Shown piece after piece: positions 23,801 through 34,900 of a stretch of 64,000 bases of DNA. A program made the position numbers and the translations under genes. The notes under the pieces are model-generated. The model searched no databases, was not told the origin of the DNA, and saw nothing but the letters and a program-made list of their open reading frames with translations. The stretch lies in contig BSDZ01000033.1 in the NCBI GenBank assembly GCA_030268105.1, positions 569,501 to 633,500 of the forward strand, read 5' to 3'. The DNA is from Volvox africanus (Eukaryota; Chlorophyta; Chlorophyceae; Chlamydomonadales; Volvocaceae). The stretch's first letter is position 1. The number at the start of each line of letters is the position of its first letter.

Positions 23801-26800
23801 TCTTCGGAGCCACCTTGCGCCGTCCACTAAACATGGCACCTTTCCGTGAAACTGCGACAGGTAAAGAGGTGGCCTTGCCGGATGCCACTGCTGGCGCTGC
23901 CCGGCTGTCAACTGGCCGAGACGCATCGACCGCAGCAACGCCCACTGATATGTTCGGTCGCAAGCGGCGTCGGTATTCTGATGAAGACAACGATAGCGCC
24001 AGTGAGGCAAACAGTTCGCTGCTGGCCATAACCGATCAGCAGCGGGAGCAACTGGCGGTGCCGGATGGAGGTGAGGACGCGAGCAATAACAATAACGCTG
24101 AAAACGATTACAGCGCTGCATGCGCGCAAGACGACGCTAATGCGACAGGCGAAGCCGGGCAGCGGAAGCGGCAACAGAGGGAGCCGGAAAGACCACGTCG
24201 GCGTCGTCGCGCAGGCGGTCGTGTCACCCTGGACAACCTTGGGGAGGCCCTGGTGAGCCACACGGAATGGCATCGAAACAGAACTCAGCTCCGTACGGTT
24301 GTCGCTGTACCTGCGTGCTTGCACCGCCTTAGGTTTTAGGTTGGGCAGCATTTCGGGCAGCTTCTCGCCTCCACACCTTCACGGAGGGATGAAGGGCAGC
24401 TGAAGTGCCGTATCACCGTGAAACAAAGAGATGGCCTGAATGGATATACCCTCAACGATACTGATGTCGGAAGTGAAAAGGCGAATTGTAGCTTAGGAAT
24501 GACGTTAAGTGACATACTGTAGCGGAACCCGGGGGGTTAGGGGCCGAGAGAACTAAGTTCTTAGGCATACTGGTGCCGGTCAGCCGGTGCGTACTGCAAC
24601 AAGGGGAGCTGTAAGCGGTGTTCAAGAACCCGGATGTTCTTCCCATGCGACCAGGTGGCGGGTCGAACCTATCGTGAATGGACATTGGAATCGTCTGTGC
24701 TGCTCAAGTCCAGAATCAATGTTGCGCCAGACCCGAGCGGCGGCAGTGACCCGGGTCACAATGCCGGCCTGGTCTGGGCATCAGGGACAACGGCCGCTGC
24801 CCCCTTCGCGGACCCTTTCAACGGCCGTCGCTTCACCAGCGACCCCTACGACGGAACCCCTGGGCCCATGATATTCGGTGCAGTGGCGGGGATGCTGGCG
24901 GCAGGCCACGTTGCCGCGGCGTCCGATGCGGTAAGGCACGGAGCGGCGGCGATGTTGAACGGTAGCGGCATGACATGGGGTCGCCACCTGGTGCGTCTGG
25001 TGGCAATGGCGGCGGAGGCGGACGAGGTGGTGGAGGACGTTGAGGAGGAGGATGTTGAGGGCTACGTCAACGTTACTCACGGAGGGCCAAGGCGGCGAAC
25101 TGCTGCCGTGGAAGAGCCGGGTGGGTGTTTGGGGTTTGGTGGTATTATGGAACTCCCCAAGGATATTAATTTAATGTTTCTATAAATTTACTTTGCGCAA
25201 CAACTGCTTCGTCGCCACGTTGCCGCTTTTCCCCGTCCTTTTAGTCATATTCTTTGTGTCGTGATATTTTAGATAGGCAGGTTTTACTGGAAAATTTTAA
25301 TAGTTGAAGAAAAGGGGGAAATAATCATCTTGAATTATGGTTACGTTTTGCTGAAAGGACTGGAGAAAAGAATTTAAATAACCTCCTGGATTAAATACGA
25401 CGGCGATTAAATTTGAAGGATTGCAACAGATACCGACAATTTTTTAGTTAATCAAGACGAATCAGTTCAGAATTATAATATTACCAAGAACGATAATTAA
25501 ATAATTTTTTTAGACCTAACTCCAAATGAACTTATGGTTACATCTTGGTTGTACACTACCTTATATTATATACCTTGTGCCTTATACATGATATCGGCCT
25601 TCTAGAAGACGGAGCTAGGAGTTTGTGTTTGCCGTAGCGCTAGGATGTAGGCCAGCTTGCGGATGGTGTCATTACGGCCGGCGCCCCGTATCGACGTTTT
25701 TTTAATTGCGTTTGCATGCCTCATTTACTTTCGCACATCCTGTTTTCGAAATCCAGTTCAGTCAATGACAGTCCCCTCTGTGGTGCCGTGCCTTGATGGC
25801 TCTTGCCCATGTTAAGCCGTAATAAGTTGCCAAAGCCCATGCACAGTCGATGGGCTCTGCCCAAGACACCCGACCTTATGTCAGTGGGTACATGATCTAT
25901 TGGTGTATTGTCTTGTCCGATGCTTAGATGCCGGGCGCGTGCAGCGGCTGTGCACGGTGAAGAGCGCTGCCCCCCGTGCAGCCACGGCTTCTGGAGCAAG
26001 GGGCAACGACGCGCAGCAGCGCAAGGAACAACATCAACAGCAAGGGACGACTGCAGCGGAAGACGAAGGGGAGGGGGAGGAACAGAGGCAGCAGCCGAAA
26101 CGGTCTAACTGCAAAGGAGCGAGTGAGAGATTGATAGATATGGAGCGCAGGGTGAAGGAGCAGGACCTGGAGGCATCCGAAGGGCACCGCATCGATGGGC
26201 GCCTCTGGGGAGCATTCCATCCGGCGGAGGCGGCAGTAGGAGAGGCGGAGGCTATCATGCAAGCCATGGAGACGCCCGCAGATGAGCAGATGCAAACAGA
26301 GGATGATATCGATGATATCGAAATGGAAAGGTCGGTCTGCTGCGAGTCAAAGGGGGGATAGAATTGTGGGTTGGGGGACGCGTTTGACGGTATTGGGTGG
26401 GAAGGGGGAAATGCAGGAGGGGAGTGTCGAAGGGCTGGAGTAAGTGAAAATATAGATTGCATGCTTGTGGGTTGGTTTGAATCGCATGCCCATGCTCGTG
26501 AAACGTACCGTGCCCTTCATCACCCTTTTGTCCGCTGCGGTTGATTCCACCCAGTGCGCATGGAAGGTGTGTGCAGTTACTAATTTCCATGGATATACGC
26601 GTCGTCTAGGAGGGCTTCTCGACGGCTACTATGATGGCCGCAGTTCTTCCCCCCCACACACACTTGGTCCTCGTCCCTTCCGTATCCGCACCAGGATTCG
26701 TTTCATTCGTTTCATTCATTTCTGCCTGTTCGCTTACATACAGGCTTCGTCGCCACGACACGCCGGACGGCAGCGACATGGAGCGGCAGCACCGTGCGGC

Positions 26801-28786
26801 GGCGGTTGGACTGACGAGCCTCGGCCTCTTGGCTGGGTCCAGTCAGGGGCCGCCGACAGCGGGAAAATCCAGCAAGGCCACCTCTGGGAGCGATGAGAGC
26901 AGCCTGGGCCGGGAGACCGAAGACGAGGTCATGGCCAAGGAGACCTATAGGTGAGGTGCCTTCTTTCTACAACGACTATGTTCAGTCAACGTGGCCGTTC
27001 ACAATCGATGTAATTCGTGTAATAAATAAATAAATAAATGTATTTTTATATGCACATTATATCTTCAAAAGAAGCTCTGACAGACGATGTGGACGGATTT
27101 TAATGTGAGCATGTAGGAGGGGGTTGGAATGGGGTAGGGCAGCTGTGTAACTAGCTGGACGCAGCAGCTTGTCCTCACATTTTCGGTAATAAGCCAGATT
27201 TACAGATTTTACAAATGGCTTTTTTGGGCCTCTTTACCGAAGCGTTCTATATGGTAATGTTCCCGTCCGTACTATGGACACACGTATGGCTTTCCATCAT
27301 CTGGCAAGCTTGCACATACACATGCACACACAAGCGCGGTCTCTCTCATCCCGCGTAATGGCACATGCAGGCGCCCCAGCGGCGCTCCGAAGAAGCGTAT
27401 GTTTGGAACGGGCGCGCTGGAGGACTTGCTACCGGCGATCGACGAAGTGGACGTGCACTTTGACCATGAGCTGCTGGACTTTATGGATCTGGACGAGCAA
27501 CAGGAACAGGTGAGATAGAACAAGGCCTGCCTGGTATGGGCAGTTCCCGCCCGTCTGACTATCCTTCTTGCCGCGTTATTCTGCTGCTTGAATGGTCGGG
27601 ATGGTCGAGGATGTGGCCCACGATTGTTAGTTAGTTATTACCTCCCTACTTGACGGAACAACTGAACAACGCAGCAGAAGCCTTACTGAGTTTTAGCTTC
27701 TTGGTGGTTTTTCATTAATGATGTGGATCTGTGGTGTTCACGGTTTTAGGTCGCCAAGCCCTTACATGGTCTGAATGCGTGTGTGGTTGTCTGGCGCCGT
27801 GCGTGGTCGGACAGGGTCCGGATGCAACGGCGGTGGCGGCAGCAACGGCGGCGGCGGGAGGCAACTCGAAAGGCGGCGGCCGTTCCGAGGGCGCCAGCGG
27901 CGGCGTCAGCAGGAAGTCCAGCCACCAGGCTGACAGTAGCGCGCGTGGAGGCTCAGGCTCCGAAAAGGAGGCAGCTGACGCAACTCCGTTCTTCTGTCTC
28001 AAAGAGACGAACGGCCTCGCCACGCAGGTGCTGCCGCCGCAGCTGTTCATGAGCCGCAACACCAAAGTGGTCATCTCGTAAGTTGTGCGACAAAGAGCAG
28101 CCTGAAGCGGCGCAGCATTACATTTGGCCGTCATCCTATTTAGGGGCACGGAGCCAGGTGCTGAGAGCGGGGATGGGGAGGGCAACGGAAGTATGGTATG
28201 GTACTGTCCCTGACTATCCTCCACGCGCGGAAGGTCCTTGGATTGTTCGGTGCTATCCTGAGGTGATGACAGCGACCATGGAAAGCTAGAGCCTTACAAG
28301 CAAGCTATATTTTGGTAATTACCTTACCATTGTCGGTATGCCGTAGCGAGTGTCGCTCTCATACCTTGCTTGCATTTGCACCTGGGGAAGCCGCCGTTGC
28401 GGGAGAGAGAGATATCTCGCTGCTATACGTGACTGCTGTCTCGCATCATCATTTTCCACTTCGGATAGTGTGCCCACCCCTCACATCCAATCCACCCCTC
28501 GTTGCACAGGATTTTTCGTAAGCAGCTGGCCCAGGCTCAGAGTCAGGCCCCGGTCCAGGTCGCGGAGCAGCACCAAGGGGCCGGACACAGCAACGGCGGC
28601 GACAGCGGGATCAGTGATCTCCAAGAGCCAGCCCTGTCGTTCTTTGGCCTTGCATCACGGCTGAAGCGGAGCGAGGCTGTTCAGTTGTTTTACCAGACAC
28701 TTGTGACCCACACTGCGGGATACGTGGTGGCTTCGCAGTACGAGCCGTACGGTGATATCACCATTCGTGCGGCCGCCAAGCTGTGA
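20804..28786 (+). CDS. RAD21: Alpha-kleisin cohesin subunit (RAD21/REC8 family)
   Basis: Exons called: 20804-20856, 21007-21072, 21330-21388, 21608-21652, 21950-22044, 22388 to about 22569, about 23650-24252, 24655-25120, 25928-26330, 26744-26950, 27371-27509, 27815-28077, 28510-28786; about 940 residues. The N-terminus is the kleisin signature: MFYSHDLLGRKSPLGAIW, MAHGKKLSK, then VPHSLRLQGILIGGVVIVF in register across four phase-matched junctions. VEAITLVEDT follows, then an acidic/basic variable middle. The last exon is the SMC-binding winged helix (RLKRSEAVQLFYQTLV, EPYGDITIRAAAKL). Kleisins close the SMC1-SMC3 ring that holds sister chromatids and are cut by separase. From 24655 on, all phases match (1, 2, 2, 0, 2). 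The join between 21652 (phase 1) and 21950 (phase 0) does not fit, and the start of the 23.65-kb exon is unclear. RAD21 versus REC8 cannot be decided from sequence alone. Confidence 0.8.
23213..23400 (+). repeat. 188-bp dispersed GC-rich repeat, copy 1
   Basis: Lies in a kleisin intron. It is nearly identical, in reverse complement and with the same length, to 41638-41825. It ends with ...CACCACCGCT followed by gtaagtattctggggtatct. The ACC/GCC-rich part gives a Thr/Ala-rich open frame that I do not regard as a gene. Confidence 0.75.
23586..23642. repeat. short TAGAC/GATAGAC tandem repeat
   Basis: Irregular copies of tagac and gatagac directly before the large middle exon of the kleisin gene, where the acceptor is hard to define. 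Confidence 0.6.
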
Positions 28787-28986
28787 TGCATGAGCAGGGT
28801 TTTGCCAGCGATGATTATTCTCGTGCGTTAAGGATCGAAAGCAGATCGTGAGGCAGCATGTTGGGTCTTTGAAGCATGGACAATGATGCATGTGCGTGAG
28901 GAGCTCCCAACAGTACGAGTGCAACAAGGCAGGGATGCGAAGAGTTATCGTGTGACTTGGAGAAGGGGCTCGCAGACGTGTACGTG

Positions 28987-29016
28987 GTTGGGGCTAGCCC
29001 CAACACAGCGCTGTGT
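28987..29016. repeat. two abutting perfect palindromes
   Basis: GTTGGGGCTAGCCCCAAC (28987-29004) is a perfect 18-bp palindrome and overlaps by two bases the perfect 14-bp palindrome ACACAGCGCTGTGT (29003-29016). Confidence 0.85.
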
Positions 29017-30957
29017 GGGTTCGGGTTTGGGGTTGCGCACATACATGCACTGCGGGAAAAGAGGGATCAGCAGATGTAGCAGCAAGGCTGCTGAAAACCC
29101 TTCCTTACTCCGCGAAGAACTGCGGAATAAAAAGATAATCCAAATGAATGGGATCTGTCTGGCGCATCAAGCCTAATGGCGATGTGCTTGTGTTACACTC
29201 TTGAATTGTGAAGTGCGTAGGGGTGACGGTTTAGCTTGCGTGTGTACGTGTGCGTGCGTCTGTGTGTCTGCGTGTTTGGTCCTTCACCGTGTGACGGCAC
29301 AGGAAATGCGCGCAAGACCGTTAATACCGTCCTTTTGTGTTGGACGAACGAACGAAAGGTATTTGGGGTTCGTTGCACAGAGGTGGTATTAACAGGGGTA
29401 TCAATGATTGTTTATTAATATTTGCAGGCCAAAGGTATGTAGGCCACGGGATATGTGCCGCTTGTGTGGTCTTTATGACACCGAGTGTATGTGGCATCCT
29501 CTTGACGGCTGTTGTATGTGGATTTTCTAAGCAAAACAGAAAACGCATTACAGTGGAGTCTGCGGCAGGCTGTGAGAGCCTGTGGAATTGTAGTATCCTG
29601 GGGTATCTACGGGCAGTGTCAGAGAATCCTGGACCTCAGATGGTCATCCTTCCGATCGGGCCTTTGTTGGCCGACACAACAGAGATACAACAGGAATGCA
29701 GCATGTCTTCAGGGACGGCGGCTGACAGTGGGTTGTTTTGAAGACGAGTTCACCTTTTAATCGCCCTACTGGACACCTAACCCGTAATGAAGAAATCTAG
29801 GAGGCTCGCTACAGAAGGGCAGGCAGCAGCCCTGTTTCTTGTCAATCCGCCATTTGAGCTGGGGGCGGCTTGCTTGCGTAAGATAGCAGAGGAGAACCGG
29901 ATTGTATGCTAGTGCTACCGGTCTGGTTGAGGCCGTTGAAAGCGATGCTGCAAAGTCTCCCAATTCGTGAGACAAAGGCCACCGCACCAATGCGTTTTAG
30001 AACCGGATAATTTTAACTCTAGTTCCCCACGATGTTATAGTAATTATTCTACTCACACCAATAATTTGTTTTTCATAAAAGATATTATAAAACCATTATA
30101 AACCTTCTAATAGAGAACTAAGTAACGCTCAAGGATTTGTTCGATTGAGGTCCGCTGGTGCGAAGACGGAGGGAAGGGGGCCCAAAAACCCTTTGACACA
30201 CGGTGGAAGCTCTCTACATCTTGTGTGGAAGGTAAGAGGGTGGTAATACTCGTAATTGGGGGCCTCATGTAGGGGCTAAGAGTGAGGAGGGCTTCTGTTT
30301 CACCCAGCCTATGAGGAGCCAGTGGTTTTATATCTAGGGAGCCTAGGAGACGAGTTCTGCGCTTATGGAGGCCCTGGAGGAAGGGTGTCAACAGGGAGCT
30401 AACTATGCTCAGCTCAGGTATAGGCAGGACTAGGTAAGGGCTCGGGCTATGGATGGGCTCGGGCTATGACCTCTGTGGATCATGGGGTGTGGGTGGAGAG
30501 TTGGAAAACGTTGTGGATGGTGTCTGTTTTTATAATGATTGGACTGAAAGTGAAGGATGGTTCACCCCGCCAAACAACGTCAGTCGGATACTATAGCCGT
30601 AACTAGCTTGAACTTCAGCAATCTAATCCAAGTGAAACATTAGGCCAAACACGCACCTTGGGATCTAGCTGGGCACGCTGGAGCTTGCATTGGTGCGCGT
30701 TAGACTCGTGTATCCCATACACAATTCCTAACGCATTGGGTTTGGTTTGCATAAGAGGCAGAGTTGGATCGCCTAGCACGAGCCAACGCACGAATCCGAT
30801 GTTATAGCGTTTGCCTCCGTCCTCACTGCGAACCCACTCAGATATCAAACCTCGCGACGATTGGACTCTATGGATATCATTCTGCTGACAGGAACTCCCA
30901 AGAATAGGATGATTGTGCGTGGTAACATCTCCCTGGACGTTATCGGTAGATTAATAG

Positions 30958-30993
30958 CATTATGTTCCATTTAAAAAAAAATGGAACATAATG
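30958..30993. repeat. perfect 15-bp inverted repeat (hairpin)
   Basis: CATTATGTTCCATTT is followed by six A and then its exact reverse complement. The run of A/T in the loop and stem base resembles a foldback element remnant or a structured transcript, but no flanking duplication was identified. Confidence 0.85.
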
Positions 30994-31964
30994 GGTCCGA
31001 CTGGCTCGTCCCTTTCCCCCTGGTGGGGGTGAGGGCTCGCCGTCATGTCTTGTGATGTTTGGGGAGCGGTTTTCAAAGTCTTGGTGCGCGGGCCTCAGAG
31101 ATGTCCGTCGATGTTATTCACGGTGTAAGGCAATAACGGTGGGTTTGGGTGCTCATATGATCCTATTTTTGAACATGCCACGTACCTTGCCTGTTTTGCC
31201 CCGCTATTCACACTTGACATGATGTCCAGGCATCTGGGCATTGAGATGTACTGCTCCTTCTGCATAGGTGGCGACTAGACGATGGGCCAGGAACAAGGAA
31301 TGAGCATCAAAATCGTTGGATGGGCTGTAACTATCAATTTTGTAACGACAGACTCGCTTTCACTGGGGACACACTCGAAGACGTCCAGAAGGAGCCCCCG
31401 TGCACAACCGGTTTGCGCTGGGCCATGCTTCCCCGGCTGTATGTTCCTTGGACTTGAATGGGAAAAACGCAAGGAGGTCATGGTCTTGCATATGCAGGTC
31501 ATAAAGTAGATGGTTTAGAATTACAATTGGTGGGTAGCGGCGTTTGGGATGAACACACCTTCCGAATTGTTGCCACCTGGGTGGCTGGATGTGTTGGAGA
31601 TTGAGGCAGTTGGGGATTGTGTATCCAGACCAATGTGCGACAAAAGTAAAGGCAGCTGCAATTTGCCGTAACGTTTTTCACTATGATATGATAACGCGGC
31701 TTCACACTCATTAAGTGTTTCTTTTCTGATTAACGGTCAGCGCAAACCAGAGGGCGGGCATGATGCTCTCTCTTCCTCTTGCAAGGTTTCAAATTGCAAC
31801 CCCCAAGTTATATATTATGCCCTTTTGTTCAATAACGGCAAAAGCCCCCAGGCCAACCAACGTCATGCTTTGCATGAAATGAGCAAATCTTGAAATATTT
31901 CTTCCATCGAGTAAGGATACGTAAAAAATTTCCTTCAAACATATCGGTTAACGTAAAGGGAAAA

Positions 31965-34900
31965 ATGAAAAGATTTCTAAATGTAATGCTGTGTCTGGGT
32001 ATCATGACAGTTTCGGCGTCTGTAGCACGGCGTCCAAACTTTATCGTTATCCTTGTAGATGATTTAGATGAAACTCAGGACAGCAGCGGTGAGCTGGCGA
32101 TGCCGGCGACGAAACGGCTTTTGCGAGACCGAGGTAAAGGCATTGTAACCGGACCATCAATCATTTGGCGACGTGCGACTTTCGTGCACGACGACGCGAC
32201 CAGCAATGTTCAGAAATTTTGTTTAAGATTCCTTAGAAGTTGGTAACTTCCTCTCAGTTCCTGCACACATCGGTTCCTTGTCCCGTTATATCCCGATGTT
32301 GCTGCAAACCAGGTGTCACCTTTACGAACCATTTCGTCACTACACCCATCTGCTGCCCTTCCCGGGTCAGCCTCCTCCGCGGCCAGCTGGGTCACAACAC
32401 CAATTTCACAGACGTGCTCGGACCACACGGTATGTCCAAGTTTCAGATGACAATTTCCACACATGGGTTTTGATGCAGGTTATGCACCGGAACCAGGCAT
32501 AAAGAGTTTCTCATAACCACCTTTTTTTAAACACAGATTTACATTTATGAGCGAGACAGGAGACAAGGAAAGGCCGCCCCAATGGTCTCCCGGAGGTGGA
32601 CGGATGACTGTCATTTGACCAAACAACAACTGAAACCCGCCAGCCCTCCGCCCTCCGCGGCTCTGCATCCCTTCAACTCTAGGCAATATCATCCCATGCA
32701 ACCTTCCTGTTCTCACCGCAGACCCCTCCCCTTTCTGGGCCGTCCACATAGTGAGTTCGTTCTGTCCTTTCGTTCTTCCATTCATTCTTTTGCCACCCCA
32801 AGGGGTTCGCCGTTTGGCCGCGGAAACCATTTTTCCACAAGCCAAATTCGTTATGCCCGAGGCCCTGGCCCGCGAACCCACAACCCCTCCCTCACATACA
32901 GGAGGTTATGCAAAATTCCGTGCGCTGGATTTGGATCGCGAGTGGCTCCCCACCTGGCTGCAGAAAGCGGGGTACAAAACGCTATACACAGGTGAGTGGG
33001 GGGGGGTTATGGGCGAGGGGTTATAGGGCATGGGAGGTTAACGGGATACGGAGAGGTCTCGAGGAAAAGGGCCTAGGAACGCGCGATGCCTGAAATCCCT
33101 CGTGGTTTGAGCTTATGCAGAGCATACAGAGACTGGTTTGCCAATTTCAATTTTACTCATTTCCCAGTGGCTGGTGATTAACACTCCTCACCTGGGCACC
33201 TGTCCCCATAGCGACTTCAGATCCAGGTTTCATACTTTTGTCTCCTCCTCGAGGGCACTGCTCTGCCCCTTCCCTGCCGCCCTCATTACCCTCGTCTCGC
33301 TGCTCCTACCCTGCACCTCTCTTTCCCCTCCTCGCCCACGTGCTGCGCACCTTTGGCTTCATCCTGCCCTTTCATATCGAGTTGCCCAACCTCTGTGCCC
33401 GCTATCTGTTGCCCTCCCTCTCTCCTGTCCCTCCACCTCGGCATCCCTGTCCCTTTTCACTGGGGCCTCTGACCCCACCTCAGGCAAGTTCATAGTGGAC
33501 TACACAATCCGCAATTACGACCCCCCACCTTCCGGCTGGACAGTCTTTGACGCGCTTGTGCATCCCTTCATCTTCGAGTACTACAGCCCCGCATTCAGTC
33601 TCAACGGGGGCCAGCCGAGAATGTATCCCGGTGGGTGGAGTGGTAGGTGGGTCGGTCCGATCGGGAAGGGTATGGAATAGGGAGACAGTGGCGTGATCAA
33701 GCGGAAGACGCCGCCAGGGGTCGGGCCCCTCCCCGAAAGCTTGTCGTTATATTGCAGCTTTCCTTCCGGCTGGAAATGGGACATTGGGATACAAACGTCC
33801 TCCTTCCAGATGGCTGTTAGGGTTACCAGGCTGGTGACCCATGGGCTGTTGACAGATTACAGATCCGGTGGATGTGAATGGGCTCCCTCCCTCCGAAACC
33901 ACCCACCTCATCACCACCCAGCAGAGATGATGGTTAGAGATGGCTTGCAACTATGCAAGTTAGACCACCGTTACAAGTGAAAGTTGTCACCTCTAGCTTA
34001 TACATGGATCTTTGCCTAATGAAACCCAAATAAGGCCATGGCCTAAGATCGCACGGTTAGAATCCAACATCAGCCCACCCAGGTATCATGGTGGCATCGT
34101 CACACAGCCCAGCAGCGGAGGGCCCCAGGGAGTGGTACAACATGAGGAAGAAATGGCTTGGGGGATGAGCTATAGATGGCAAATTGAGCAGCGTCAATTA
34201 TTATTTCATGCTCAGAAGGAATAGGAGCATTAATACAGATTAATATATGACAACTGCAGCACAGATGTAGTGTTGTGGCGCTGGACAGGCTCTGTGGATA
34301 CGACATCACTAATCAGCGGTCGCATTCATGTCATAATTCGAGAACTTCCGGATTGCTAGCTGCGGAAAATCGGAAGTTGCAACGTTTTATCCCCGTGCGA
34401 GGGCTTGCCGCGTTCCTTTGGAACTCCCCGTTCCATGCGAATTTGTGCACGGGGAGTTATCCATAGCCCTTCCAATCTGTATAAGAAGCTATATAACTTG
34501 TTTCAAATACATTATTTACTGCTTTATCGCGTACTTCCTTAACACTCATGTGTTTAGCAATTTGATAAAACCTTGCAAGTTCCAGTAATCCTTCCGATAT
34601 GCACACACAAATGGGGAACACATCGGTCCTGTCACCCTACAGCTAACCAATTAAGGACAAGCACTCGGGCCACCACGGAATCCCCTCTCACGGGCAGCGG
34701 CTGAAGTTCCTGGCCCGGATCCCCTTTGATAAGTCCCGTTCCGTAGAGTGATGTGGTTTCTTCCTCACTCCGCTCGCTTAACCCCTCCTTCGTGTTGCAC
34801 CTGCGCCTTCATCCAGTACCCTCTTCCTCATCCTGTCCGATCGGATCCTCTGTCCCCCTCTTCCCTCTAGACACGCCGATGTTTCGACTTTGTCATCCAG

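Larger units (their letters stand above)
28787..31964. other. intergenic region without recognised genes
   Basis: The first part is likely the kleisin 3' UTR (an AATAAA is at 29122, no TGTAA was spotted). No coding frame with family features was seen. A stretch at about 29594-29614 (agtatcctggggtatctacgg) matches the terminal part of the 188-bp dispersed repeat. It also holds two palindromes and a perfect hairpin, listed separately. Confidence 0.4.

Noticed and set aside
24349..24522. A 58-codon terminal exon after 24252, ending in TAG
   Set aside because: It is phase-compatible but would end the protein before the kleisin C-terminal domain; joining 24252 to 24655 keeps the frame to the end. 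It could be an alternative 3' end.
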